The notes under the pieces are model-generated. The model ran no database searches. It was not told the DNA's origin and saw nothing but the letters and a program-made list of their open reading frames with translations. The position numbers were made by a program, and so were the translations under genes. Below, piece after piece: positions 32,408 to 41,856 of a stretch of DNA of 64,000 nucleotides. This DNA comes from Pseudomonas sp. (GTDB lineage: Bacteria > Pseudomonadota > Gammaproteobacteria > Pseudomonadales > Pseudomonadaceae): positions 62,001 to 126,000 of the forward strand of contig JAUSOF010000067.1 of assembly GCA_030656145.1 (NCBI GenBank), read 5' to 3'. Positions within the stretch are counted from its first letter, which is position 1, and each line of letters starts with the position of its first letter.

Positions 32408-33147
32408 GCCCGCGCATCCTGCTGCTCGGCGGCACCACAGAGGCGTTGCGTCTGGCGCGCCGCCTTGGCCCTGAAAGCATCTACAGCCTGGCCGGGTTGG
32501 GCCGGGTGCCGGATGACTTGCCCTGCCCGGTGCGCGTTGGCGGTTTTGGCGGGGCCGAAGGGCTGGCGCGGTTTATCCGTGAGCAGGGCATCGAGCTGCT
32601 GCTGGATCTGACCCACCCCTATGCCGCGCAAATCAGCGCCAATGCCGCCCGCGCCGCCGAGCTGAGCGCGGTTGCCTGCTGGGCATTGCGGCGTCCCGGC
32701 TGGCAGGCCGGGACGGGTGATGACTGGCGCGAAGTGGACGACTGGGCCGGGCTGGTTGCCGCACTGCACGACTTCCAGCGCCCACTGTTTACCCTCGGCC
32801 GTGAGCCATTGGCGCATCTGCACGAAATTCCCCTGCACCAGCACTGGACCGTGCGCTGCCTGACGGCCCAGCAAGCGGTGCCGCGTGCCGAGATTATCGG
32901 TGCGCGCGGGCCGTTCGAGCTGGACGAGGAGCGCGCGCTATTCGCCCGGCTGGGCACCGATGTATTGATCAGCAAGAACAGTGGCAGCCAGTCCACCGAG
33001 CCGAAACTGCAGGTGGCGCGGGAGCTGGGCCTGCCGGTTGTGCTGCTGCGCCGGCCGCTATTGCCAGCGGTGGATCGCGAGTTCACAGATCTGGAGGCGT
33101 TATGGGAGCTGTTGCAGGCGGCATCCAGCCCTGCGCTGCTGTCGTAG
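32404..33147 (+). CDS. cobK: Precorrin-6A reductase CobK
   Basis: NADPH-dependent reductase converting precorrin-6A to dihydroprecorrin-6. The start is GTG at 32404, overlapping the cobL stop by 4 bases (GTGA), giving 247 residues. The N-terminus [20 protein letters not shown] carries the nucleotide loop, and [21 protein letters not shown] and [28 protein letters not shown] are family signatures. It is the last cobalamin gene here. Confidence 0.95.
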   Translation: MSPRILLLGGTTEALRLARRLGPESIYSLAGLGRVPDDLPCPVRVGGFGGAEGLARFIREQGIELLLDLTHPYAAQISANAARAAELSAVACWALRRPGWQAGTGDDWREVDDWAGLVAALHDFQRPLFTLGREPLAHLHEIPLHQHWTVRCLTAQQAVPRAEIIGARGPFELDEERALFARLGTDVLISKNSGSQSTEPKLQVARELGLPVVLLRRPLLPAVDREFTDLEALWELLQAASSPALLS

Positions 33148-33897
33148 GTTCCTCAAGCCAACCGTACCGGCGAATAAACGTCGTTAATGCACTTGCCCTG
33201 CGTGCTGCACTCGACACCTGTCCCCAGACAAATACAGCGATGAGCCAAGTGCAAAACCGTGTTCCAATAATTGTTGTGATCAATGAATACGCCGCGCGGT
33301 ATTACAAGTAACGCAGCTGCCAGGCTTTTATTGTGTGTTAAATAACGCCGTAAGCAGTTTGAAGTGTGGGCTGCTAATAACAGCTGATCTTCCGACAGCT
33401 TTCTCGATCTAATAAGTCTTTGTTCTCATCCTTGTCCTGCGAATATGTTCCGGCCACGTGCATGGAGCGTGGCAGTGACCTCGGCGTTATTTCAGTGCTG
33501 CTGCTGGCCGCTAAAACTGAAATAACCAGCCCACCAGCGCAGTATTTGCAAAAATAATCGGAGTTGTTATCGCGCCCTTGCCTGGCCATCAGGCCTATCC
33601 CGAGAGCGCTCATAAGTATTGCTGCAGGCCCTATTCTGTCTTGGCTGCAGTGAATTATCGGGCGTATTGAGAAAGTGCTTTTGGCTGCATCAATCGCTAC
33701 TCTCGACGGCCCGTACAACATCACCAAACAGACAGGATCACGCACTTGCTGTATGGTCTTACATCGTTTTTACACATACCGATCTCATGAATCTTGTGAT
33801 TCATGGTTCTTGATCTATTAACGCTCCTGGTTGATAGACCGAGTGCTTGCTGTTTATTAACACGGCAACAAGGCGTCTTATCAGGGAGAAATGTATC
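33148..33897. other. 750-base AT-richer gap between cobK and the monooxygenase
   Basis: Base composition drops clearly against the flanks. Two perfect inverted repeats are visible: GTTATTTCAG (33486-33495) with CTGAAATAAC (33517-33526), and CATGAATC-TTGT-GATTCATG (33786-33805). The second, 93 bases before the monooxygenase ATG, could be an operator. The longest open frame (minus strand, about 123 codons, 33374-33745) has two hydrophobic stretches but nothing I recognise. Confidence 0.6.
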
Positions 33898-35265
33898 ATG
33901 ACTCGAGTAGCCATTATCGGTGCCGGCCCCAGCGGCCTTGCACAACTTCGCGCCTTTCAAGCCGCCCAGGAACAAGGTGCTGAAATTCCCGAACTGGTCT
34001 GTTACGAAAAGCAGGCGGACTGGGGTGGATTGTGGAATTACACATGGCGCACAGGGCTGGACAAGAATGGCGAACCGGTACACGGCAGCATGTACCGTTA
34101 CCTGTGGTCCAATGGCCCCAAGGAGTGCCTCGAGTTTGCCGACTACACCTTTGATGAACACTTTGATCAGCCCATCGCCTCTTATCCGCCCCGCGCGGTG
34201 CTCTGGGATTACATCAAGGGCCGGGTCGAGAAAGCCGATGTCCGTCAATATATCCGCTTCAATACGCCGGTTCGGCAGGTCAGTTATTGCGCGCAAAGTC
34301 GGCAATTCACAGTCACTGCCCATGATCATGGCAGTGACAGTACCAGCAGTGAACTGTATGACCATGTGATTGTGGCATCCGGTCATTTCTCGACACCCAG
34401 CGTGCCGTTTTTCGAGGGTTTCGAGGGCTTCAATGGCCGCATTCTGCATGCCCATGATTTTCGCGATGCGCTGGAGTTCAAGGACAAGGACATTCTGCTG
34501 ATTGGCAGCAGTTATTCCGCCGAGGATATCGGCTCGCAATGCTACAAGTACGGCGCACGGAGTATTACCAGCAGTTATCGCAGCCGGCCCATGGGTTTCG
34601 ATTGGCCGGATAATTGGGATGAAAAGCCGCTGCTGATCAAAGTCGATGGCGATACTGCCTATTTTGTCGACGGCAGTTCCAAGCGAGTCGATGCGATCAT
34701 TCTCTGTACCGGCTATCTGCATCACTTCCCGTTTCTGGATGAAGAGTTGCGCCTGAAAACCAGCAACCGTCTCTGGCCTCTTGGTCTGCATGAGGGTGTG
34801 GCCCTGGTTGAGCAGCCGGCCCTGTTCTACCTCGGCATGCAGGACCAGTGGTACACCTTCAATATGTTCGATGCCCAGGCCTGGTATGTGCGGGATGTGA
34901 TTCTGGGTCGCATCGCCATGCCCGCAAAACCCGTGATGGAGGCTGCCATCCAGGACTGGAGTCAGCGCGAAGCGCTACTCGAAACCGATGAGCAGATGAT
35001 TCGCTTTCAGGGCGACTACATAAAATCCCTGATCGAGCAGACCGACTACCCGACCTTCGATATCGAAGGTGTGAACCAGACGTTTCTGCAGTGGGAACAG
35101 CACAAGCACAACAATATCCTGACCTTCAGGGATCACTCCTATCGCTCCCTGATGACCGGTACTCAGGCGCCGGCACACCATACGCCGTGGCTCGAGGCGA
35201 TGGATGATTCGCTGGACGCCTATCTGAATCCACCCAGCCAAGCGGAAGCTGCAAAGGCCCGCTGA
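33898..35265 (+). CDS. Flavin-containing monooxygenase of the bacterial FMO / trimethylamine monooxygenase (Tmm) type
   Basis: Expected to N-oxygenate trimethylamine (and possibly indole or other amines) using FAD and NADPH. ATG at 33898 after AGGGAGAA; 455 residues. GAGPSG at residues 8-13 binds [14 protein letters not shown] is the FMO fingerprint, and [10 protein letters not shown] is in the NADPH loop. Long matches to my recollection of Methylophaga bFMO include [40 protein letters not shown] and [14 protein letters not shown]. No TMAO demethylase or GMA pathway gene is nearby, so the product may be exported, stored as osmolyte or used elsewhere. The AT-rich leader suggests lateral gain. 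Confidence 0.9.
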   Translation: MTRVAIIGAGPSGLAQLRAFQAAQEQGAEIPELVCYEKQADWGGLWNYTWRTGLDKNGEPVHGSMYRYLWSNGPKECLEFADYTFDEHFDQPIASYPPRAVLWDYIKGRVEKADVRQYIRFNTPVRQVSYCAQSRQFTVTAHDHGSDSTSSELYDHVIVASGHFSTPSVPFFEGFEGFNGRILHAHDFRDALEFKDKDILLIGSSYSAEDIGSQCYKYGARSITSSYRSRPMGFDWPDNWDEKPLLIKVDGDTAYFVDGSSKRVDAIILCTGYLHHFPFLDEELRLKTSNRLWPLGLHEGVALVEQPALFYLGMQDQWYTFNMFDAQAWYVRDVILGRIAMPAKPVMEAAIQDWSQREALLETDEQMIRFQGDYIKSLIEQTDYPTFDIEGVNQTFLQWEQHKHNNILTFRDHSYRSLMTGTQAPAHHTPWLEAMDDSLDAYLNPPSQAEAAKAR

Positions 35266-35420
35266 GCCGCCACGGGGTGAGTCAGAACCTGCTCGGCGGG
35301 TACCTGTCAGGTGTTGCAGGCAATGGGCAGGACACATCGTAGGAGGTCGCCCGCCGTCTTCGATGTAGCGCTGTTGCGCAGCAAACTGGGGGCAATCGTG
35401 TCCATCGGCTTGTAGGTACC

Positions 35421-35473
35421 TGTAGGAGCGGGCCATGCCCGCGATGCGTTTCGCGGGCATGGCCCGCCCCTGC
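35421..35473. repeat. REP-type palindrome (GTAGGAGCGGGCCATGCCCGCGA)
   Basis: GGAGCGGGCCATGCCCGCGA and its near-complement TCGCGGGCATGGCCCGCCCC surround TGCGTT. This is the common Pseudomonas REP sequence as an inverted pair (REPIN-like). The rest of the 355-base gap before the next gene has no evident gene. Confidence 0.75.
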
Positions 35474-35620
35474 GGTGTCCACAAGCCCTGTTGGCCAAAC
35501 TGAAGGAAAGCGGCAAACCCTGACCGGCCTTCTATGCCTTAAGAGATATGGTCAAAGGTCGGCCATGCGTGGCAGTGTGGGTTATTGCTTCGCTCATTTT
35601 TGCCGTACGGATGGACTGTC

Positions 35621-36025
35621 ATGGATATTGCCGAATTCGCCGACCTGCTGGCCGCTTCCAAAGCCCAGCCGGAACCGCAACGCTTGCTGTTGGTGTTCGT
35701 TAGCGCCGAGCTGCCGGACGATGCGACCGAAGAGGAACGTCAGCGCTACGCCGAGAGCCAGGGCGGCGCGCTCAAGCCGGTACTGTGCGTCGATAAGCTG
35801 CCGGACGAACTGGTGGATTTCGCCGGGCTGCTGGCCGAGTCGAGCCGCACCGGCGTGGCCTGGGATCTGGTGTTCGCCGCCGGCCTGGCCGGGCGTGCGG
35901 GCATGGCGCCGAACAGCGACGAGGCCGAGCAACCGCTGAAGATGATGGTTGGGGCCATCGAGGCCGGCAGCATCGGCAACTTCGTCGCCTTCGACCGCGA
36001 AGGGCATGCGGTCAGTTTCTACTAG
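35621..36025 (+). CDS. Conserved hypothetical protein (often labelled ribonucleotide reductase subunit alpha)
   Basis: 134 residues from ATG at 35621 (MDIAEFADLLAASKAQPEPQRLLLVF). I recognise the pattern from Pseudomonas proteins carrying the label ribonucleotide reductase subunit alpha, but it is far too short for that enzyme and has none of its motifs, so the label should not be trusted. It is acidic, probably cytoplasmic, with conserved-looking PVLCVDKLPDEL and FVAFDREGH near the end. It stands alone; the 405-base stretch that follows contains a GTGCGC-type repeat (36076-36148) and no gene. Confidence 0.8.
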   Translation: MDIAEFADLLAASKAQPEPQRLLLVFVSAELPDDATEEERQRYAESQGGALKPVLCVDKLPDELVDFAGLLAESSRTGVAWDLVFAAGLAGRAGMAPNSDEAEQPLKMMVGAIEAGSIGNFVAFDREGHAVSFY

Positions 36026-36075
36026 CGGGCTGTCTTGCGATAACCATTGCTCAGGCGACTGCGTCTGGTCTGTGT

Positions 36076-36148
36076 CGGGCGCGCGGGGCCGTTTAGGCCG
36101 TGCGCACCACTGACAACCGGGTGCCTGGTGCGCGCGGCGCACCCTACG
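36076..36148. repeat. Diverged GTGCGC palindromic repeat
   Basis: GGGCGCGCGGGGCCGTTTAG..CCGTGCGCACC at the left and GGTGCGCGCGGCGCACCCTACG at the right. Right arm matches the family closely; left arm is degenerate. Confidence 0.55.
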
Positions 36149-36430
36149 AGCCGGGTCATCGAAACAGTAATTCTGAGACGGCGCACTCGCAGGCGCATCG
36201 AGCCAGGCGTTCGCCTTGCTACTGGCCGCAGATCTCGATGCGGGGCAACGCTGGCAACCGGTACCTGCTGAACATGTCGGTGCCAATGCCTCCTTTCCTG
36301 CGCCTGTCTCAGTACTACTGCACAAGTCGCAGCAAGCAAGTCGCAACGACTTAGTGCCAAGGTTCCCTGGCTCGCTGCGCACCCCCATGTGAATGTCCCT
36401 GGACTGGTAAACCAATACAGGGAGGTCCGG

Positions 36431-37153
36431 GTGAAAGACGCAGAATTATGCCGCTGGCTGCTGGAAGTGAACGAACCCTGGGAAATCAGCCGGGTTCGTG
36501 TCGATACCCATAGCCGCGAGCTGCATGCCTACCTGAGCACCGGCAAGAGCTGGTTCGGCCGCTACCTCGGCGAACAGCCGCGCTCGCGTTGGCGGCATAC
36601 CAATATCGGCGCCTACAAAACCTATATCCATGCCAGCCTGCCTGAGCACAACGGTCAGGCGCCGCAAGCCTTCCTCGGTAAAAGCGCCAGCGACTTCACC
36701 CATGGCCTGGCCCGGCGGGTGATCCAGTGCCTGCAGGATGGCCTGCGTTATCGTCAGGTCTGCGCCCTGCTGGATATCGACATCCACCTCGCCTGGCAGA
36801 TCAAGCACGCGATCGAGTCCGGCCAGTTGGCCACGGCGGATAAGGAGCTGCGGGCACGCCTGCAACTGGACGATTCGACGGGACAAACCGCCAGCAGCAT
36901 TCCCGCCAGTGACGACCAGGCATGGTTGCGCCTGCTGGCGCTGGATTGCCCGTTCGAGATCCGCCTGTTGAGTCTGAAATTGTTGCTGGCCCGCGCCCGC
37001 CAGGACTTCGCCAGGGCGCATGACGCGGATATGCAGATTCTCCGGATCAATGAACTGCGGCGCTTCTTTATCAAGCACGAAAAGCACCTGGCGCACGAGA
37101 TTGCCCAGCTAACCTGCGACCAGCAGCAGGCCACGCAGGGCGACCAGCCATGA
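36431..37153 (+). CDS. Uncharacterised protein, coupled to the following gene
   Basis: I chose GTG at 36431 because GGGAGGT lies 5-10 bases upstream; an in-frame ATG 42 bases earlier lacks this. 240 residues, soluble. The N-terminus (LLEVNEPWEISRVRVDTHSRELHAYL) recalls the N-terminal region of ISL3-type transposases but lacks zinc-finger cysteines, and GLRYRQVCALLDIDIHLAWQIKHAI looks like a helix-turn-helix. The C-terminal third is helical and charged. The stop overlaps the next start (ATGA), so the two proteins are probably made together. Function unknown. Confidence 0.7.
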   Translation: MKDAELCRWLLEVNEPWEISRVRVDTHSRELHAYLSTGKSWFGRYLGEQPRSRWRHTNIGAYKTYIHASLPEHNGQAPQAFLGKSASDFTHGLARRVIQCLQDGLRYRQVCALLDIDIHLAWQIKHAIESGQLATADKELRARLQLDDSTGQTASSIPASDDQAWLRLLALDCPFEIRLLSLKLLLARARQDFARAHDADMQILRINELRRFFIKHEKHLAHEIAQLTCDQQQATQGDQP

Positions 37154-38145
37154 GCAACGGAACAGCAACCAGCGCATTGCTCGATCTGTGCCAGGCCAGC
37201 GCCTTGATCGAACGCGGCGAAACCCTGGCCATTGCCGGCCACCTTGAGTGCCTGGCGGCGCTGCCCAAGGGCAACTGGATCGGTGGCACCACCCCCTACT
37301 TCATGGCGAGCGAAGGCGGTACTTGCCGACTCGATCGGGTGTTCGTGCAACCGTTCGGCCAGCAGGTCGGCGCGATCGCCTGCTATGACCGCGAGCGGCT
37401 GCCACACATGCTCGAAGACGCCCCGGGAAACGGCTTCAGCATCGTCATTCTGCCGGCTGGCAGCGGCGTACTCGAGGACTATGCCCGCAAAGCCCCTAAC
37501 TACCCCGACATGTACATCAAGCCGATTGCCGGCTGGGTCGCGGGCGTGCACCTGGATCAGTTGGGCAGCGTTCAGGCCCAGGTGATCGATGGCCGCAGCG
37601 GTCGCTGCTTTGTCGATCAGGCCATTGTTCTGCATGTACCCCTGCCGCCCGAGCAGACGGCGCTGGTGCATACGGTGAACCTGTTCAAGCCCGGCACTGG
37701 ACCGCTGCTGAGCTTCGACGAGACCGGCTTTGCCGCCCGCGACTGCCTGATCGATGGCGTGCGCGGCAGCTTGCTGGAGCTGATCCGCACGCGTGGCATC
37801 GACACCCGCCTGCCGCTGGTGGCCGACTACTGCGGGGCCATGGTCAATGTCAGCATCCAGTCGCTGGACAGCGAGCCGGGCCTGGTGTCCTTCTACGCAC
37901 CAGTGTTCGCCGGGGTCAACTACCGCTTCGCCGACGCGGTGGAGGACTACAGCGAGCGCTTCCTGCAGGCCATGCCCAGCGCCGGCGGCCCCATCCTGTT
38001 CGGCTGCAACTGCATCCTCAATTACCTGTATTCGCAGTTGCAGGGACGCCAGACGGGGCGACTTACCGGGCCGATCACCTTCGGCGAAGTCGCCTACCAG
38101 TTGCTCAACCAGACCGCGGTCTACCTGACGCTCGAACAGGGCTGA
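37150..38145 (+). CDS. Uncharacterised protein, possibly FIST-like
   Basis: 331 residues. KGNWIGGTTPYFMASEGG near residue 40 and GPITFGEVAYQLLNQTAVYLTL at the C-terminus loosely recall FIST sensory proteins (a GGxx block, then a C-terminal FIST_C segment); this is a suggestion only. Cys and Gly around FGCNCILNYLYSQLQGRQTG are striking. It overlaps the upstream gene by 4 bases. The next 417 bases (38146-38562) hold only a GCCCCGC/GCGGGGC stem at 38357-38388 without a T-run. Confidence 0.65.
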   Translation: MSNGTATSALLDLCQASALIERGETLAIAGHLECLAALPKGNWIGGTTPYFMASEGGTCRLDRVFVQPFGQQVGAIACYDRERLPHMLEDAPGNGFSIVILPAGSGVLEDYARKAPNYPDMYIKPIAGWVAGVHLDQLGSVQAQVIDGRSGRCFVDQAIVLHVPLPPEQTALVHTVNLFKPGTGPLLSFDETGFAARDCLIDGVRGSLLELIRTRGIDTRLPLVADYCGAMVNVSIQSLDSEPGLVSFYAPVFAGVNYRFADAVEDYSERFLQAMPSAGGPILFGCNCILNYLYSQLQGRQTGRLTGPITFGEVAYQLLNQTAVYLTLEQG

Positions 38146-38562
38146 ACCGCGGGTAACGCTGCGGAAGAATGGCGACGCTGCTCGGGGTTTGTCGAGAGCC
38201 CTGCGCCAGCGCCTCAATGCTGCTGGCGAGGGCCGCGTGGACGATCAGCGTCTGCTGGCCCGCCGCGGCTAAAGCTTTCCCACAGATAGCAGCTGATCCT
38301 GCCGGCCATTCTGCTCGGCAAGTGGTCTCCCGTGATTGCCTTTCAGCCACCTCAACGCCCCGCAGGGGCTTTAGCCGCTAAGCGGGGCATCGGCAAAAGA
38401 ATCGGCCATCGCAGTGCTGGACGCGTTATCGTTGACCTTATGCCGCTCATCCACCGCAACTGGGTGATGAGCTGGTAGCCATATTCAGCGCCTCGCCGCG
38501 CGCCAGAGCCAGCCTGCACCGGCTCGGCGTCCGTCGACCGCCTCACCTTTCAAGAGGCCCGT

Positions 38563-40458
38563 ATGCAGATCGAGTTGATCGAGATACGCGACCACCTGCA
38601 CCGCTTTCCGCCCTTCGATGGTCTGCCCGAAGACACCCTCGACGACATCGCCCGCCAGCTCGAAGTCGCCTATTTCAAGGCCGGCAGCGAGATCCTCAGC
38701 TTCGGTGCAGAAATTCACGACCTGCACTATGTGCGCAGCGGTGCGGTGGAAATCTACCGGCGCACCGGCGCCCTCTACAACCGCCTGACCGAGGGCGACA
38801 TCTTTGGTCAGTTCGGCCTGTTGCGCGGACACAAGGTGCGACTGCCGGCCCGGGCGATCGAAGACAGTCTGATTTATTTCATCCCTGGCAGCCTGTTCGA
38901 GCAGCTCTGCGAGGCCCATGACTTCTTCGCCGACTTTGTCGAGGCCGAGGGGCAATCGCGCCTCAAGTCGGCGGTGGACAGTCAGGGCAAGGCCAGCGAA
39001 CTGATGAAGATCAAGGTGCGTCGGCTGATCTCCCGGCAGGCGGTCAGCGTGCCCCTGGACACCTCGGTGCAACAGGCCGCACGGGTGATGACCGAGCAGA
39101 GCGTGTCCTCCCTGGTGATCGTCGACCCGCACGCCAGCGAGCCCGACGCGACAGCCGAGCAGCAGGGCCAGGTGATGGTCGGCATCGTCACCGACCGCGA
39201 CCTGCGCACCCGAGTGTTGGCCGAGGGCCTGGCCGGCGACACCCCGGTCAGCCAGGTGATGACGCCCAACCCGATCACCCTGCAAGCCGATGCCTCGGTG
39301 TTCGAGGCCATGCTGTGCATGCTGCGTAACAATATTCATCACCTGCCGGTGGTGTATCGCAGACGGCCGGTGGGGGTGATCAATCTGGCGGACATCATCA
39401 GGTACGAGTCGCAAAGCAGCCTGTACCTGGTCAACAGCATCTTCAACAGACAATCAGTGGCCGAGCTCAAGGCGCTGCTGCCGGATCTGCGCGCCACCTT
39501 CGTGCGCATGGTCAGCGACGAAGCCAGCGGCCACATGATCGGCAGCGCCATCTCAGGCATCGGCCGCAGTTTCACCCAGCGTCTGCTGGAGCTGGCCGAG
39601 CAGCAGTTCGGCCCGCCGCCGGTGCCCTACTGCTTTATGGCCCTGGGCTCCATGGCGCGTGACGAGCAGCTGGTGGTCACCGACCAGGACAACGCTCTGG
39701 TTCTCGACAACCGCTTCGATCCGCGGGTGCATGATGAGTACTTCCTCAAGCTGGCGACATTCGTCAGTGATGGTCTGGCGGCTTGCGGTTTCACCTACTG
39801 CAAGGGCGGAATCATGGCCACCAACCCGCAGTGGCGTCAGCCGTTGCGCGTGTGGAAGGGCTACTTCAACCAGTGGATCGAGCGGCCCAACCCGCAGACG
39901 CTGCTCAACAGTTGCATCTTTTTCGACCTCGACAGCGTCTATGGCGAGGCCGAACTGGTGGAGAACCTCAAGGATCTGCTCGCGGAAAAGGCCAGCCAGA
40001 ACCCGCTGTTTCTCGCCAGCTTGGCGCGCAATGCGCTTAATCGCACTCCGCCGCTGGGATTTTTCCGTACCTTCGTGATGGAAAAAGATGGCGAGCAGAA
40101 CAACATTATTAACCTCAAGGGCCGCGGTACTGCGCCGCTCACCGACCTGATTCGTGTGCATGCCCTGGCCTGTGGCTCCAAGGCACAGAATTCCAATGAG
40201 CGGCTGGATGCCATCGCCACGACCAAGCTGCTGCCCCAGGAAGCCATTACCAAGCTGCGCTACGCCCTGGAGTTCCTCTCCATCGTGCGTATCCGCCATC
40301 AGGCCATGGATCTTGAGGAAGGCCGCGAGCCGGACAACTATATCGAGCCGGAAAAAATATCCGCCAGCGAGCGCCACAACCTCAAGGAAGCTTTTCAGGT
40401 GCTCAGCAATGCGCAGAAATTCCTGCGCTTCCGCTACCCGGCGAGCGGCGGCCTGTGA
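38563..40458 (+). CDS. cNMP-binding / CBS-pair / DUF294 nucleotidyltransferase-like signalling protein
   Basis: 631-residue soluble protein. An N-terminal cyclic-nucleotide-binding fold (about 15-130; FGQFGLLRGHKVRLPARA) is followed by two CBS motifs (about 150-290; VGIVTDRDLRTRVLAEGL, RPVGVINLADIIRYE). A GlnD-like nucleotidyltransferase domain follows (about 340-430; ALGSMARDEQLVVTDQDNAL), then a DUF294 C-terminal helical domain. The aspartates in TDQDNAL suggest the transferase site is intact. Its ligand and target are unknown. The next gene overlaps by 4 bases. Confidence 0.9.
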   Translation: MQIELIEIRDHLHRFPPFDGLPEDTLDDIARQLEVAYFKAGSEILSFGAEIHDLHYVRSGAVEIYRRTGALYNRLTEGDIFGQFGLLRGHKVRLPARAIEDSLIYFIPGSLFEQLCEAHDFFADFVEAEGQSRLKSAVDSQGKASELMKIKVRRLISRQAVSVPLDTSVQQAARVMTEQSVSSLVIVDPHASEPDATAEQQGQVMVGIVTDRDLRTRVLAEGLAGDTPVSQVMTPNPITLQADASVFEAMLCMLRNNIHHLPVVYRRRPVGVINLADIIRYESQSSLYLVNSIFNRQSVAELKALLPDLRATFVRMVSDEASGHMIGSAISGIGRSFTQRLLELAEQQFGPPPVPYCFMALGSMARDEQLVVTDQDNALVLDNRFDPRVHDEYFLKLATFVSDGLAACGFTYCKGGIMATNPQWRQPLRVWKGYFNQWIERPNPQTLLNSCIFFDLDSVYGEAELVENLKDLLAEKASQNPLFLASLARNALNRTPPLGFFRTFVMEKDGEQNNIINLKGRGTAPLTDLIRVHALACGSKAQNSNERLDAIATTKLLPQEAITKLRYALEFLSIVRIRHQAMDLEEGREPDNYIEPEKISASERHNLKEAFQVLSNAQKFLRFRYPASGGL

Positions 40459-41192
40459 GGTTGCCCGGTGTGCCGCGTAAAATGGCCCGGGCCGTGCCTG
40501 CGGACTGGCAGAGCATCTTTACCCAGCTCGCGCAAACGGCCAAGGACCCGCGCCTGGTAGCGTTCTACCAGGCCGGTGTGGTGGCTGCCGATACCCCACT
40601 GGAGCAGGTACCGCTGGTGGCCCTGGACGTGGAGACCACCGGTCTGGATTGCAACCGCCACTCGATCGTCAGTCTCGGTCTGGTGCCCTGTAACCTGGCG
40701 CGCATTCGCTGCGGCCAGGCGCTGTACTGGGTGGTAAAGCCGGTTTCCGAGCTGAGCAACGAGTCGGTCACTTTCCATCACATCACCCACAGCGACATCC
40801 GCGACGCGCCCAGGCTGACGACCATTCTCGATGAGCTGCTGACCGCCATGGCCGGTAAGGTGATGGTGGTGCACTACCGCACCATAGAGCGCAGTTTTCT
40901 CGACCAGGCGGTGCGCCAGCATCTGGGTGAGGCGCTGCATTTTCCGGTGATCGACACCATGGAACTGGAGGCCCGGCTGCACCGCCGCCAGCGTCAGCCA
41001 GGCTGGCTCGACCGTCTGTTCGGCCGCCAACCGACGTCCATCCGCCTGGCCGACAGCCGCCTGCGCTATGGCCTGCCGCTGTATCAGGCGCACCATGCCC
41101 TGACCGACGCCCTGGCCACAGCAGAGCTGTTGCAAGCGCAGGTGGCCACCCATTATTCGGCAACTACACCGATTGGCGAGTTGTGGAGCTGA
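40455..41192 (+). CDS. DnaQ-like 3'-5' exonuclease (DEDDh family)
   Basis: 245 residues from GTG at 40455, overlapping the upstream stop (GTGA). Exonuclease motifs: ExoI LDVETTGLD, ExoII near VVHYRTIERSFLD, ExoIII HHALTDALATAELL with the H and D expected of the DEDDh type. It lacks the extra domains of PolIII epsilon and is probably a stand-alone nuclease. This CBS/DUF294 plus exonuclease pairing recurs in Pseudomonas as I recall it, often near acetate permease genes; here it precedes the tandem repeat block. Confidence 0.88.
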   Translation: MRLPGVPRKMARAVPADWQSIFTQLAQTAKDPRLVAFYQAGVVAADTPLEQVPLVALDVETTGLDCNRHSIVSLGLVPCNLARIRCGQALYWVVKPVSELSNESVTFHHITHSDIRDAPRLTTILDELLTAMAGKVMVVHYRTIERSFLDQAVRQHLGEALHFPVIDTMELEARLHRRQRQPGWLDRLFGRQPTSIRLADSRLRYGLPLYQAHHALTDALATAELLQAQVATHYSATTPIGELWS

Positions 41193-41274
41193 GCGGGTCG
41201 CTGCACATCACCTTGTGGGAGGAGGCTTTAGAGCCGCGAATCGGCCCCGGCAGCGGAGTTTGCTAAACGCGTCG

Positions 41275-41855
41275 CCCGGATAAGCCTTGGCCCAGTCCGG
41301 GAACAACAGGCCACGCGGTGCGCACAGCGCACCCTACGTACGCGGCCTATCGGTAGGGTGCGCCGCGCGCACCTGCCTCAATGCCGATGCCTGGGGCGCA
41401 GCCGCGAGGTAAGTCAGAGCGGGAGACCCGGATAAGCCTTGGCCCAGTCCGGGAGCAACAGGCCACGCGGTGCGCACAGCGCACCCTACGAGGTACACGG
41501 CCTATCGGTAGGGTGCGGCGCGCACCTGCCTCAATGCCGATGCCTGGGGCGCAGCCGCGAGGTAAGTCAGAGCGGGAGACCCGGATAAGCCTTGGGCCAG
41601 TCCAAGAATAACAGCCCACGCGGTGCGCACAGCGCACCCTATGAGGTACACGGCCTATCGGTAGGGTGCGCCGCGCGCACCGGCCTCAATGCCGATGCCT
41701 GGGGCGCAGCCGCGAGGTAAGTCAGAGCGGGAGACCCGGATAAGCCTTGGGTCAGTCCGGGAGCAACGGGCCACGCGGTGCGCACAGCGCACCCTACGTA
41801 CGCGGCCTATCGGTAGGGTGCGCCGCGCGCACCGGCCTCCAGGCCGATGCGCAGG
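41275..41855. repeat. Tandem array of four ~153-bp units containing the GTAGGGTGCGCC palindrome
   Basis: The phrase CCCGGATAAGCCTTGG recurs at about 41275, 41427, 41580 and 41735 (periods 152, 153 and 155). Each unit holds GCGGTGCGCACAGCGCACCC, CGGCCTATCGGTAGGGTGCG and a spacer TGCCGATGCCTGGGGCGCAG. Units differ by a few substitutions and short indels; the last is cut off near 41855. The array ends at the BCCT stop codon. Confidence 0.92.
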
Positions 41856-41856
41856 G

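Noticed and set aside
33374-33745. 123-codon minus-strand frame in the AT-richer gap
   Set aside because: No recognisable domain, no clear ribosome-binding site; mentioned in the gap entry but not supported as a gene.
41275-41855. CRISPR array
   Set aside because: Units are about 153 bp and nearly identical throughout, without variable spacers; no cas gene nearby.
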